A stretch of DNA of 64,000 nucleotides. Origin: Pedobacter sp. Leaf170. GTDB taxonomy: Bacteria > Bacteroidota > Bacteroidia > Sphingobacteriales > Sphingobacteriaceae. The notes below the pieces were generated by a model, which ran no database searches, had not been told where the DNA came from, and worked only from the letters and a program-made list of their open reading frames with translations. Location: the NCBI RefSeq assembly GCF_920984665.1, contig NZ_CAKLBP010000001.1:462858-526857 (forward strand), written 5' to 3'. Of this stretch, positions 45,967 to 55,491 are shown in pieces (position 1 is the stretch's first letter; each line of letters begins with the position of its first letter). Made by a program: the position numbers and the translations under genes.

Positions 45967-46419
45967 TTAAAAAATATCCTTAATCAAATACTTTTTCCCG
46001 TTGAAGTTTAGTTCCTCACCTACTTTTTTGCCAATAAATAGTTTTCCAATTGGTGCGGCCTGAGATACGGCAAAAAAGGTCTGTTCGTTGGCTTTTAATT
46101 CTCCTGCACTAATGCTGATGTAGAAATTACCTGCAGTTGTCATCACCAAGCTGCCATTCTTTACTTCTTTAGCAGCATCTACATTTTCAATTTGTTGCAA
46201 AGCTATTTTTTGTTGTCCGGCTTCGTAAAGTAGTTTACTGTTTCTATCCATTTCCTGCTGCATCATTTCGCGGGTGGTTTCATATTTATCTCCGGCACTA
46301 CTTTTAGTATCATCGTTTGATGCCTGCCGAGCTTGCTGCATAGAATATTCAATATTTTCTATTCTATTTTGAATAAAAGTTAAGCAGAGTTGATACAATT
46401 GAGATTTTAATGCAGACAT
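45967..46419 (-). CDS. GreA/GreB-like protein
   Basis: A 150-residue protein with a helical N-terminal half (LCLTFIQNRIENIEYSMQQA, then a DKYETTREMMQQEMDR helix) and a C-terminal half with SQAAPIGKLFIGKKVGEELN, the pattern of the GreA/GreB C-terminal domain. Gre factors restart stalled RNA polymerase; this divergent relative may instead affect transcription in another way. It is often misannotated as an acyl-carrier-protein synthase. The frame runs to 46500 but the ATG at 46419 (MSALKSQ) is the better start, since upstream codons lie in repeat DNA. Confidence 0.75.
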   Translation of the reverse strand: MSALKSQLYQLCLTFIQNRIENIEYSMQQARQASNDDTKSSAGDKYETTREMMQQEMDRNSKLLYEAGQQKIALQQIENVDAAKEVKNGSLVMTTAGNFYISISAGELKANEQTFFAVSQAAPIGKLFIGKKVGEELNFNGKKYLIKDIF

Positions 46420-46584
46420 GGTTTTGATGGAAAATTTAAGATGGAAAATGGATAAGGAAATAGACAAGTCGTCAATGCGAGGCACAGCTTGCCCCGACAA
46501 TTCGAGGAAGCAATCTTAATGCTTTTTAAACTAACCTAATATTTCATAATTAAGCTGCTTTGCTCACAATGACAGAGAATAAAA

Positions 46585-47157
46585 TCACTCTTCAATCCAA
46601 TTTACCTTTTCTTCAATGGATGTACGATTAGGCGCCCAGGGTTTTTCATTATGATAACCCATATAGAATAAACCAATACACTTTTCATTTTCTTTCAATC
46701 CTAAGAAATCGCCTAAATCATGAATTAACGGTGGCGAACTCCAGTAAGCCCCAACTTTTAAACTTTCGGCGGTTAAAGCCATGTTCTGTACTGCACAAGA
46801 AACTGCAGCAAGTTCTTCCCATTCAGGTATTTTACCACTAACAGCCATATTTATTGCAATTACACAATCTGCCTGACTAGTTTTTTCGGCAAAACTATCA
46901 TATTTCTTCTGTAGAAAATTTTGAGGAGAAACTAAATCTTTATATAATCTTCCAAGCTCTGCTCCCAGCTTTGCCAAACCAGCCTTTCTGATAACTGTAA
47001 ATCGCCATGGCTGCGTTAATTTGTGTGTAGGTGCATAATTTGCAGTTTCCAAAATCTGATTAATAACCTCAACAGTGATTTCTTTTTTAATATAACTAGC
47101 CTGAAAAATACTGCGACGTTCTTTTATAACTTGTGATACAATATCGTAATTACTCAT
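46585..47157 (-). CDS. nitroreductase-family protein
   Basis: A 190-residue FMN-binding nitroreductase-type protein. The start KERRSIFQASYIKKEIT with the RRS motif binds FMN phosphate, APTHKLTQPWRF and GAYWSSPPL complete the flavin site. Such enzymes use NAD(P)H to reduce nitro groups or quinones; the natural substrate is unknown. It is monocistronic; upstream lies a gap with heptamer repeats. Confidence 0.9.
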   Translation of the reverse strand: MSNYDIVSQVIKERRSIFQASYIKKEITVEVINQILETANYAPTHKLTQPWRFTVIRKAGLAKLGAELGRLYKDLVSPQNFLQKKYDSFAEKTSQADCVIAINMAVSGKIPEWEELAAVSCAVQNMALTAESLKVGAYWSSPPLIHDLGDFLGLKENEKCIGLFYMGYHNEKPWAPNRTSIEEKVNWIEE

Positions 47158-47541
47158 GCTGTAAATATAAGGTAAAAGGCGAAAGGATTAACGTGTAAGG
47201 CTATTAGGTCGTAAATATTTGACTTTTTAATGTCTTCACACTTTTAACTTTCAACTTTTTACTTTCAAACTTCAACTTTTAACTTTAAGCCTTCTAAAGC
47301 TGAGGAAATCAAAACAAACGCGGTTCCTAAAATTTAGTTATTAAATATCCACAATGTGAACTTAGAACATCCATTTCTAAAATTTATTTGGATGTATCGA
47401 ATTTTCTTGAAGGTATGTTTGCCTCAACAAGACATCAAAAAAAAGAAAACAATATAAATTTATTGAGGTTGCTTAACTACAGATGAGTGTAACGCTCATT
47501 TATTTTTAGATGCTTAATTATCCCCGCGAAATCAAAATTTT
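47158..47541. repeat. intergenic region with heptamer repeats
   Basis: No gene. Seven consecutive 7-bp units of TTTNNAC-like form lie at 47242-47290; a looser purine-rich relative is at about 47165-47190. The remaining about 250 bp hold the divergent upstream regions of the neighbouring genes, without a clear promoter box. Confidence 0.65.
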
Positions 47542-47907
47542 ATGAATACAAACCCTACTCAAGTTTCCATTTTGCTTGAAAGTTTTAAAAAAAACCTCGA
47601 TTTAAGAATCGAAAAGCTCAAACTTCAGACTATATCCAAAGCATCCAGGCTTGGTGCAGATTTGATCACTAACTCACTATTATTTGTTTTTGCATTGCTT
47701 GCATTTTTCTTCGCTTCCTTAACTTTTGGATTTTTAATATCAGAACTTACATCGAATTATGTTATTGGTTTTGGTAGTTTAACTGGTTTTTACATTTTAA
47801 TTGCGCTTTTGGTTGGCATTTTTAAAAGCCGATTTATTGAACCGCAACTCATCAATTTCACCATCCGTAAATATTTAAGAAAACATTATGAGCGTTCAGC
47901 AAATTAA
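47542..47907 (+). CDS. holin-superfamily-III-like membrane protein
   Basis: A 121-residue protein with two strong hydrophobic hairpin segments (about residues 40-65 and 72-92) between a charged N-terminus and a basic C-terminus. This is the layout of the PF07332 putative phage-holin family found as house genes in many bacteria, usually beside YtxH or BrkB genes. It overlaps the BrkB gene by 20 nt, so the two are translationally coupled. No phage genes are nearby, so a role in phage lysis is unlikely. Confidence 0.75.
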   Translation: MNTNPTQVSILLESFKKNLDLRIEKLKLQTISKASRLGADLITNSLLFVFALLAFFFASLTFGFLISELTSNYVIGFGSLTGFYILIALLVGIFKSRFIEPQLINFTIRKYLRKHYERSAN

Positions 47908-49309
47908 CCGCCGTATTATGGATATTGACAAGCTGGAGGTTGAAATAGATGTACTAAACCGCAGCATTGAAGCCAGCAATTTGGAAATTATTATCCAGGC
48001 TAAAAACCTAATAAATTACATACCGGGTGGTTTAAGCGATGCTATTTCTAAAAGCCCGGTTGAAAGTAAGCTCGATTCGACTTCAGATATAGGAGGTAAA
48101 TTTGTTCCTGAAATTGTATCTGAATTACTAGGTAAAACAGCATTCAAAAAAACTGGATTTATAAAACGTTTTCTATTGAAAAAAGCTTCAAAGCTTGCCA
48201 TGGCGAAGTTAACGAAGCCAGAAAAAACGATTAAAAAACATAAAAATCTCAACGCTTTAACGCAACCTTTAAAAATTGAACAAACGCAATCTGATAGTTG
48301 GATTGGAGATTTTGAGCAGGAAGAAAAGGAAGAAAAAACTGAAAAATCCGTACATCAGAAACTAAATTTTAAAGGTATTTTAGGTGTTTTGAAGGCTGCC
48401 TTCGGCGGATTTTCAGATCATAAAGTGACTAAACTTAGTGGTTCACTTGCTTATTACACCGTATTTTCGATGGCACCTTTAATGGTTGTAGTTATTGCCT
48501 TAATGAGTATATTTCTAAGTCGCGAAGCAGCTGAAGGTCAGGTATATTTGCAATTAAAGGGGTTTTTAGGTGTCGCAGCGGCTAAGCAGGTACAAGATTT
48601 AATAAAAAATGCTGCCATAAGTGGAAATGGAACTATTGCTTTTACTATTGGTGTAATTACGCTTCTGCTTGGGGCAACATCCGTTTTTGCCGACATTCAG
48701 GATTCCATCAATTCTATTTGGGGCATTAAACCAAAACCTAAACGCGGCTGGTTAAAACTACTACAAAATCGTTTCCTTTCCTTTTCCGTTATCATTAGTT
48801 TAGGATTTTTATTACTGGTTTCCTTAGGTATTTCAGCTTTGCTGGATGGATTTAGTTCGAGATTACAGGCACAATTTTCTCAGATTTCTGTAGTTGTATT
48901 TTACATTTTAAATATGGCACTAAATTTTGTGGTTATCTCTTCAATTTTTGCAGTTATTTTCAAAGTATTGCCTGATGCAAATATTCGCTGGCGTGACGTT
49001 ATGTGGGGAGCGATAGTTACTGCCATGCTATTTATGCTCGGTAAAGTTGGTATTTCTGTTTACATTTCTAAAACAGATGTGGGTGGCGCATTTGGTGCAA
49101 CCGGCTCTTTAGTTGTACTTTTGGTTTGGACATATTACTCTTCTATCATACTTTATTTTGGTGCAGAGTTTACTAAAGCATACGCACTAGTGTATGGTGC
49201 AGAAATACATCCGGATTCGCACGCAGTATCCATAAAAGAAATAGAAGTAGAACAAGGGCAGCAATCTTTGCAAGCTGTTCATGGGCAAAAGTCCGCTAAG
49301 AAAAAGTAA
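47888..49309 (+). CDS. YihY/BrkB-family protein with N-terminal extension
   Basis: A 473-residue protein. Residues about 160-440 are a BrkB/YihY membrane domain with six hydrophobic segments (the first near ALAYYTVFSMAPLMVV, the last around LVVLLVWTYYSSIILYFGAE). Residues 1-155 are extra: a charged helical segment with a basic core (KRFLLKKASKLAMAKL). Similar sequences often occur as a separate small protein in holin-like clusters, so this looks like a fusion. The family function is unknown despite an old link to RNase BN. An ORF shift is not needed; the frame is continuous. The next gene starts 8 nt downstream. Confidence 0.85.
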   Translation: MSVQQINRRIMDIDKLEVEIDVLNRSIEASNLEIIIQAKNLINYIPGGLSDAISKSPVESKLDSTSDIGGKFVPEIVSELLGKTAFKKTGFIKRFLLKKASKLAMAKLTKPEKTIKKHKNLNALTQPLKIEQTQSDSWIGDFEQEEKEEKTEKSVHQKLNFKGILGVLKAAFGGFSDHKVTKLSGSLAYYTVFSMAPLMVVVIALMSIFLSREAAEGQVYLQLKGFLGVAAAKQVQDLIKNAAISGNGTIAFTIGVITLLLGATSVFADIQDSINSIWGIKPKPKRGWLKLLQNRFLSFSVIISLGFLLLVSLGISALLDGFSSRLQAQFSQISVVVFYILNMALNFVVISSIFAVIFKVLPDANIRWRDVMWGAIVTAMLFMLGKVGISVYISKTDVGGAFGATGSLVVLLVWTYYSSIILYFGAEFTKAYALVYGAEIHPDSHAVSIKEIEVEQGQQSLQAVHGQKSAKKK

Positions 49310-49317
49310 AATTAGGT

Positions 49318-51663
49318 ATGGGAAAAAAGTTCATGTTAAAATTGTTGTTTGCGCTAATATGTTCGTTTATATCTTTAAATAGTTTCGCCTGGCAGAATGA
49401 TAAAAATGGCTTAGCTGAAACTGATTCTGTTAAAGCAATGCCCGATACGCTGCTTTTCCGCATACAAGCTGCACAAGCTGCTATAACAGAAATTAATGCA
49501 GCCAACAAAAGAGGTTACGATTTACAAAGTTTTCAAAAACGAATTGAAGCCATAAAAAGCGATATTTCACCATTGAAAGCAGCGTTTGCAGCCAAGGGCG
49601 AACAACCCGATGCGAAAAGCCTGATGAGCTATGAATTAATTTTAAAAGATGCTGATTTAAAGCTGAAAGCAATTAATAGCATATTGGCAAAAAGTAGCAA
49701 CGAGCTGCAAAAAATGACTGACCAAGTGCTTCGACTAAGTGAAGATTCTTTATTAAAAACCGGAGTATCAGCACAAGACGAAAAGATCTTATATGCCTCG
49801 CAAATTAACGATATACGCAGGCGCTTACAGGAATCTGGCAAACTAACGGGATTAAATCTCGATTCGGTAAACAGATTACTAGCCAGTAGTTCTGAGCTAG
49901 GTATTTTAGTTAATGATTTACGCACACAGGCAGATGATCGGTTAACACAATCTGGAAAATTAGCCTGGAGCAAGCAAGAGCCATACCTTTGGGAAGCCCC
50001 GTTTTTTAACCCAAGTGTGGCTCCAACCGGTAATTTAATAATAGCCGCCTATCAAGGTCAACAGCAAATTCTTAAATATTTTATTAACAGTACATGGGAT
50101 AACCGTTTTCTTGCAATCCTTATCGCAACAGCCTTTTTTATATGGGTACATCGTAATTTCCGGAGTTCAAAGCGTGTTTCGGTTAAGCGTAAAATTGGCG
50201 AACTGCATTTCGAATACCTTCGCCCCTATCCAATATTGGCTACTTTTATTGTGCTTTTTAGCATCACGCCATTATTTGAGCCAGCATCTCCCTCACTATA
50301 CATGGAGCTGATTTCTTTGCTTTTGCTGCTTACCATTACCCTACACTTATGGAAAATACTGGAACCAAGGCAACTGCGTTTCTGGCTGATAATTATTGCT
50401 TTGTATATCCTGCTGATATTAGGCAACGGAGCAGTTGATGAAGCCTGGCCATTAAGGCTGGTTATGGTTTGCATTAATACTTTTTTTATTTGGATTGGTT
50501 TGCGAATGATGAAAAAAACCACTTTTCGCGAATTTTCTAAACGTCACGTTCGTTTTGCTTTGTGGACATTGGTGCTGTTAAATATTTTTTCGGTTTTTGC
50601 CAATCTTTTTGGTCGGGTAGATATGGCCAAAATACTTGGTGTTACAGGTGTCATCGGACTTATTCAATTGATAGGATTAGCCGTTTTTATGCAAACAATG
50701 CTTGATGCTTTTGAATTGCAAATGAAAATCAGCGCTTGCAATAAAGGTTTCTTTTCACGCATCAACCCAATAAAATCAAAAGCCAAAGTCAAAAAGTTGC
50801 TGGCCTTTTTATGTCTGATTATCTGGTTGATGGTTTTATTTATCAACCTGAGTGTTTTTGGAGGACTTTGGGATTGGGTTGCTACAGTATTAGCCCAACC
50901 CAGAGCATTTGGTAGTATCCATTTTACACTGGGGAATATTGTGTTTTTTGTGGCTATTGTTTATGGCGCAGCCAAACTTCAAAAATCTGTTCCAATGTTA
51001 TTTGGAGAAGAAAAAATAACTTTCGATGAATCCAGCGGACATAAAAGCTCAAAAGTTGCGCTGGTTCGCCTGGTCATAATCATCATCGGTGTGCTATTGG
51101 CCGTTACAGCTTCAGGTTTACCCATGGATAAACTAACGGTTGTGCTTGGGGCATTTGGTGTTGGTATAGGTTTGGGTATGCAGAATATTGTGAACAATTT
51201 TGTTTCAGGCATCATCTTGATTTTTGAAAAGCCTTTCCGCATTGGCGATTATGTTGAGCTAGCCGATAAAAAAGGTAAGGTTAGGGATATTGGCATTCGT
51301 TCTAGTAAACTACTTACGCCGCAAGGCTCAGAAGTGATTATTCCAAATGGAGATTTGCTTTCTGGCAGATTGGTAAATTGGACACTCAGCAATGATTATA
51401 TCAAAACCGAACTCCTTTTCAAGGTTTCTGCTGAGGCGGATTTAAAACAGTTGGAGAAAATTATTGGCGATATTGTATCCGAAAATGATTCAGCAATAAA
51501 AAAATTGCCTCCGGAGGTTTTGCTCAATAGCGTTGCAGCCGATGTGATGGAAATTAAAGTATTGGCCTGGATAAGCAGCATTTATGTTGAAGCCGATTTT
51601 AAAAGCGTATTCTTTCAGCAATTACTGATAAAAATGCGTGATGATGGAATAAAGCTAATGTAA
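49318..51663 (+). CDS. MscS-family mechanosensitive channel
   Basis: A 781-residue large MscS-type channel. A signal peptide (LLFALICSFISLNSFAW) precedes a coiled-coil periplasmic domain (about residues 40-230), then a cluster of about eight membrane helices (about 260-620). The pore and beta domain segment shows GAFGVGIGLGMQNIVNNFVS and IGDYVELADKKGKVRDIG, the MscS hallmark. Such channels release solutes during osmotic downshock. It is the third gene of the holin-like / BrkB / MscS operon (8-nt gap), consistent with an envelope-stress role. Confidence 0.92.
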   Translation: MGKKFMLKLLFALICSFISLNSFAWQNDKNGLAETDSVKAMPDTLLFRIQAAQAAITEINAANKRGYDLQSFQKRIEAIKSDISPLKAAFAAKGEQPDAKSLMSYELILKDADLKLKAINSILAKSSNELQKMTDQVLRLSEDSLLKTGVSAQDEKILYASQINDIRRRLQESGKLTGLNLDSVNRLLASSSELGILVNDLRTQADDRLTQSGKLAWSKQEPYLWEAPFFNPSVAPTGNLIIAAYQGQQQILKYFINSTWDNRFLAILIATAFFIWVHRNFRSSKRVSVKRKIGELHFEYLRPYPILATFIVLFSITPLFEPASPSLYMELISLLLLLTITLHLWKILEPRQLRFWLIIIALYILLILGNGAVDEAWPLRLVMVCINTFFIWIGLRMMKKTTFREFSKRHVRFALWTLVLLNIFSVFANLFGRVDMAKILGVTGVIGLIQLIGLAVFMQTMLDAFELQMKISACNKGFFSRINPIKSKAKVKKLLAFLCLIIWLMVLFINLSVFGGLWDWVATVLAQPRAFGSIHFTLGNIVFFVAIVYGAAKLQKSVPMLFGEEKITFDESSGHKSSKVALVRLVIIIIGVLLAVTASGLPMDKLTVVLGAFGVGIGLGMQNIVNNFVSGIILIFEKPFRIGDYVELADKKGKVRDIGIRSSKLLTPQGSEVIIPNGDLLSGRLVNWTLSNDYIKTELLFKVSAEADLKQLEKIIGDIVSENDSAIKKLPPEVLLNSVAADVMEIKVLAWISSIYVEADFKSVFFQQLLIKMRDDGIKLM

Positions 51664-52051
51664 ATTACATGTGTTTAGAATCAGTTACCAAATTTCCGTA
51701 ATCCAAATCATCAATAGATAAGTATTAGAACACAAAAAACCAATTCACTTGTAGAATGAGTGCATAAGCACCGTTAATTAAAAAGGTAATCAGGCTTTGC
51801 ATTAAATTATGCATTAATCTTAAAGTTCCATACCTAAAAATAAAATATTTGGAAGGTGACAACACAGTTTATCACATATAAAAGCTGATTTGAGACCCTT
51901 AAACCAATGTTTCGGTTAAAAAGCGTGACAAATATCACTTCCAATTTGTGTTATTTGACTTCGTTTCTCGTGGCTTCTTCTGCCCACCTTTGTTCAAGGC
52001 ACTTCGCTATGTAGGTGCCACTTTTTTTGAACCATAAGAAACGTTATTAAT
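51664..52051. other. intergenic region, upstream of amidase
   Basis: No gene, no clear tandem repeat. I see no convincing promoter box; the amidase ATG at 52052 is preceded by AAGAAACG at a plausible ribosome-binding distance. Confidence 0.4.
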
Positions 52052-53479
52052 ATGAAAACACAAATTAGTAAAACAGATCCTATTTATTATCAGGATGCAA
52101 GCTCGTTGGCAGAATTAATCCGCAGCCGTGAGCTATCTCCGGTAGAAGTTGTTAAAGCACACCTAGAACGTATTGAGGCTTTAAATCCAGACATCAATGC
52201 AATTGTTACTGTTGCGGGAAATGCTTTACAGGTTGCTAAAGATGCAGAAGCAGCCATTATGAGAGGAGATAAAATTGGCCCTTTACATGGTGTGCCTTTC
52301 ACGGTAAAAGATTCAATAGATACCGCAAATGTACTAACCCAACGCGGTTCGCCAATTTTTAAAGGACGCACACCAGAACAAGATGCAACCAGCGTTGCCC
52401 GAATGAAAAGCGCTGGCGGAATATTGCTTGCTAAAACCAATCTGCCAGAATTTTCTTATTGGATAGAAAGCGACAACTTACTTAGTGGCAGGTCGAACAA
52501 CCCCTGGGATTTAAGCCGTACGCCTGGTGGCTCAAGTGGTGGTGAATCAGCTGCAATCGCAGCGGGCATGTCGCCTTTGGGTTTAGGTACTGACCTCGCC
52601 ATTTCCGTGCGTGGACCTGCAGCTCAAACAGGTATTGTCTCACTTAAAGCTTCGCATGGCAGTGTACCTATGACAGGTATTTGGCCAAGAGAACCACGAC
52701 GTTTCTGGCATGTTGGACCTATGGCTCGCAGTATACGCGATTTGAAACTTGCTTTTTCTATACTTTCAGGACCTGATGGACATGATGCTTTTGCTAGCAG
52801 TACAGTTCGATGTGATGCTGACACGAGTGACTCAGCCGCTCGCAAACTTCGTATAGGATGGATGGTTGGACCAGGTTTTGGCCCGGTTGACCCTGAGGTA
52901 GTGAATACGGTGAAAGCAGCAGCTGATGCTTTAAAAAACCTTGGTCTTTCCGTTGAGCAAGTAAACATTCCTGCGCTCGAACGAGATTTTGCACTTGATG
53001 TTTTCAATAAACTACATGTAATGGAAATGAAAGAAGCATTTAGGATAGCTACTGCAGGTCGTAGCGAAGATGAACTTTATAAAATGGCAAAAACTATGCT
53101 TTCTCTACCCGACACCTCAATGAAAGACTATATTGAAGCTGAACAGGCTGCTGAACGGATTAGAGATGGCTTTGCAGAATACTTTCAAAAATATGATGTG
53201 TTGCTTACCCACGTGTTGCCTATTCCAGCACACGAGCATGGCGTAAGCGAGTTTGTTATTGATGGACAACAGGTTGACGCCACCTATCTTCAAGGTGCTA
53301 CCGTGCCGCTAAACATCGCCGGTTTACCTGGAATTGCTATGCGTTTTGGCACCAGTAAAGAAGGATTACCAATAGCTGTACAACTTGTTGGAAGTTGGTT
53401 GGCAGAATCTACCATTCTAAACGTTGCCTCTTTACTGGAAAGCGTTAGTCAAGTTAATAATCTTCATCCAATAGCATAA
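52052..53479 (+). CDS. amidase-signature-family hydrolase
   Basis: A 475-residue amidase-signature enzyme. The Ser-cisSer-Lys triad is intact: Lys86 in GVPFTVKDS, cis-Ser161 in GGSSGGESA, and nucleophile Ser185 in LAISVRGPA. The spacing (75 and 24 residues) is the same as in FAAH. The GG that normally precedes the nucleophile (GGSIR) is Ala-Ile here, which could change the oxyanion hole or substrate range. It hydrolyses an amide of unknown identity. The 3' end shares a bidirectional terminator with the Crp-family gene. Confidence 0.9.
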   Translation: MKTQISKTDPIYYQDASSLAELIRSRELSPVEVVKAHLERIEALNPDINAIVTVAGNALQVAKDAEAAIMRGDKIGPLHGVPFTVKDSIDTANVLTQRGSPIFKGRTPEQDATSVARMKSAGGILLAKTNLPEFSYWIESDNLLSGRSNNPWDLSRTPGGSSGGESAAIAAGMSPLGLGTDLAISVRGPAAQTGIVSLKASHGSVPMTGIWPREPRRFWHVGPMARSIRDLKLAFSILSGPDGHDAFASSTVRCDADTSDSAARKLRIGWMVGPGFGPVDPEVVNTVKAAADALKNLGLSVEQVNIPALERDFALDVFNKLHVMEMKEAFRIATAGRSEDELYKMAKTMLSLPDTSMKDYIEAEQAAERIRDGFAEYFQKYDVLLTHVLPIPAHEHGVSEFVIDGQQVDATYLQGATVPLNIAGLPGIAMRFGTSKEGLPIAVQLVGSWLAESTILNVASLLESVSQVNNLHPIA

Positions 53480-53481
53480 GT

Positions 53482-53519
53482 AAAAGTGGGTGAATCATAC
53501 ATCATGATCACCCACTTTT
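53482..53519. terminator. bidirectional terminator between amidase and crp-like gene
   Basis: 12-bp stem AAAAGTGGGTGA (53482-53493) and TCACCCACTTTT (53508-53519) with A- and T-rich flanks on both sides. It lies between convergent genes and overlaps the stop codon of the regulator. Confidence 0.88.
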
Positions 53520-54099
53520 ATTTCTTTTTGGTAAACTCTTTTCTAATACGGCTTAGCGTTTCTCTTGAGATGCCTAAATAAGAAGCTACCATGTGCAAAG
53601 GAACTTTGTTAAATACACTTGGATAGGTTTTTTGAAATTCAAGGTATTTTTCTTCCGCTGAACCACTGATAAGAGCGTAAATGCGATGCTGGCTTGTTTC
53701 ATAACTACGAGCCAAAAGTTTCTCATAAAAAAGCCTTAGCGACGGTATGGAGGCCAATAATTCGTTCCAGTTTTCTTTCGTCCAGATAATTACTGAACTG
53801 GCCGCTAAGGCTTCAATGTTGTTTAGCGAAGGTGTTCCATTATTATAGCTTTCCTGGTCACTTATCCACCAGTTTTCTACCCCAAATCGTAACGTATGGT
53901 CGGTTCCATCTTTGCCAAATCTATAAAGCCGGAAACAGCCTGAGGCAATAAAACAGTTTATCTTCCATACCTCTCCATCATGCAAAATCGATTGCCATTT
54001 GCGTAAATTTTTCTCTGTACTCGCTGCCCGGATAATGTTCAATTCTTTATCAGATATTTCTACCCATCCACGTAAATAATTTTCAAAAACTTCAAACAT
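53518..54099 (-). CDS. Crp/Fnr-family transcription regulator
   Basis: A 193-residue regulator: an N-terminal cyclic-nucleotide-binding-like beta roll (about residues 20-115) and a C-terminal winged helix with VASYLGISRETLSRIRKEF as recognition helix. The beta roll lacks the RxA cAMP-binding signature and there is no Fnr-type Cys cluster, so the ligand is unknown. It is monocistronic, convergent with the amidase, and could regulate it, but no binding site is visible. Confidence 0.88.
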   Translation of the reverse strand: MFEVFENYLRGWVEISDKELNIIRAASTEKNLRKWQSILHDGEVWKINCFIASGCFRLYRFGKDGTDHTLRFGVENWWISDQESYNNGTPSLNNIEALAASSVIIWTKENWNELLASIPSLRLFYEKLLARSYETSQHRIYALISGSAEEKYLEFQKTYPSVFNKVPLHMVASYLGISRETLSRIRKEFTKKK

Positions 54100-54274
54100 G
54101 CTTAAAGGTAAGTAACTAAGAATAAAAATTTATGTAATTGATTGTAATGAAAGTTTTCTTATTTCACCAGAACGATAAAAATTATGATAAGTTTGGTGTG
54201 ACCTCTACTAATTCTTCCCTTTCAAAATCAAGAAATAATCAGGGGGTTCCAAAAAGCAATATGATTATAAAATA

Positions 54275-54302
54275 AATAGGGATCCTGTTGGGGATCCCTA
54301 TT
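54275..54302 (-). terminator. terminator downstream of tRNA-Leu
   Basis: 11-bp stem AATAGGGATCC (54275-54285) / GGATCCCTATT (54292-54302) with a short loop. Read on the minus strand it follows the tRNA, and TATTTATTTT comes after the stem. Confidence 0.7.
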
Positions 54303-54311
54303 AAAAAAATG

Positions 54312-54391
54312 TACCCAGCGCCGGAGTCGAACCGGCACGGTTTCCCACAGGTGTTTGAGACCAGCGCGTCTACCAATTCCGCCAGCTGGGC
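54312..54391 (-). tRNA. tRNA-Leu (CAA)
   Basis: About 80 nt on the minus strand fold as a class II tRNA. The acceptor GCCCAGC pairs with GCTGGGT, the D arm contains AATTGGTAGA, the anticodon loop is CTCAAAC (anticodon CAA), the variable arm is short, and the T arm GCCGGTTCGACTCCGGC is perfect. CCA is not encoded. The anticodon stem CTGGT / ACCTG has a T-T mismatch at the second pair (positions 28-42), which is unusual but tolerable. Confidence 0.93.
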
Positions 54392-54471
54392 ATGTGTTGG
54401 ACGGGGTTGCAAATGTATATAACCCCTGGCTAAATCACAAAATTATTTTAAAATAGTCTGTAAAACACTTA

Positions 54472-54777
54472 TTATATGCCATTTGCGTTTTCAGGGTGCT
54501 CGTCTTTAAGCTTTTTATCAACAATAAATGGAGCAAATGGAAGTAATGATGCTAGAAAAATCAATGCCGCTTTACCAAATTTCCATTTTTGTTCTTGCCA
54601 GGCTAAAACTAACGTTGCACAGTAAAGTACAAATAATAAACCATGGGCCCATCCTGTGTATTTTACATACAAGGGCAAGTTTGCAAAATATTTTAATGGC
54701 ATGGCTACAAATAATAGAAGGAGATAAGAAATACCTTCTAAAACAGCAACTTTTCTAAAGATGGAAAGAGAACTCAT
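54472..54777 (-). CDS. DUF3817 family membrane protein
   Basis: A 101-residue protein with three hydrophobic segments and the family motif region (LEGISYLLLLFVAMPLKY, then GWAHGLLFVLYCATLVLA). DUF3817 proteins are small integral membrane proteins with no known function. It is transcribed alone; there are 110 bp to hscB. Confidence 0.82.
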   Translation of the reverse strand: MSSLSIFRKVAVLEGISYLLLLFVAMPLKYFANLPLYVKYTGWAHGLLFVLYCATLVLAWQEQKWKFGKAALIFLASLLPFAPFIVDKKLKDEHPENANGI

Positions 54778-54887
54778 GTATCTGATTGTTTAGTTCTAAA
54801 ATAAGCCAAAGCTGAGCATCGTCAAAAACTAAATCATGATTTTACAATACGGTGTTATTGAAATTTGATGGAAACTGAATAACCTTG

Positions 54888-55406
54888 CTAAATCTTCGGT
54901 AATTTTTCTCTGATTCTGGCGATATACTTTTGACGATAGAAAATGTCTTTTATTTCATTCAACAAACTGTCAGATTCAGCAGGCGATTCATCAAATTGAC
55001 TGATAAGTTTTTCCAGCTCTTCATCTAATTTTCTTTCTATTGAGATAACATCTGCATTTACTTGCCGCAATTTTTCGGCATCCGGCTCAAATTCTAAATC
55101 CATCAATGCTTCATTAACGTCCATCATATCCATTAAAAATGACTGAGGTAATTGATAAGCTTCTTCAGGTTGAACAACATTCTTCAATTCCAGAACGTAT
55201 TTGAGTGTTTTATTTCGGTTGTTAAGCGTTTGATAGGCTTTATTATTTAATGTAGATAAATCCAGAACCTCTTGTTGCTTTTCTTCAGATTGGTTTGCAT
55301 AAAAATCTGGATGAAACTTTTTGCTAAGTGCGTAAAACTTAGATTTTACAAGGTTCAAATCTGGTTTAAAAGAAACGGGCAGTTCGTAAAAATCGAAATA
55401 ATTCAT
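54888..55406 (-). CDS. hscB: Fe-S cluster co-chaperone HscB
   Basis: A 172-residue J-domain protein. The HPD motif that stimulates the HscA/DnaK ATPase is at residues 32-34 (KKFHPDFY), and the C-terminal helical domain binds the scaffold IscU. ATG 55406 (MNYFDFYELP) is preferred over 55430 because it begins with the conserved first helix. HscA and IscU are not in the window. Confidence 0.88.
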   Translation of the reverse strand: MNYFDFYELPVSFKPDLNLVKSKFYALSKKFHPDFYANQSEEKQQEVLDLSTLNNKAYQTLNNRNKTLKYVLELKNVVQPEEAYQLPQSFLMDMMDVNEALMDLEFEPDAEKLRQVNADVISIERKLDEELEKLISQFDESPAESDSLLNEIKDIFYRQKYIARIREKLPKI

Positions 55407-55491
55407 GGAAGATAGATTGCTGATAAACAAAAGTGAGGCTAAGGCTGAGGTTAATCCTCAATCTTAGCCTCATCTTTAAAATATATGTGTT

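Noticed and set aside
47542..47907. phage lysis module because of the holin-like gene
   Set aside because: No endolysin, structural or integrase genes are nearby; the protein belongs to a family common in chromosomal envelope operons.
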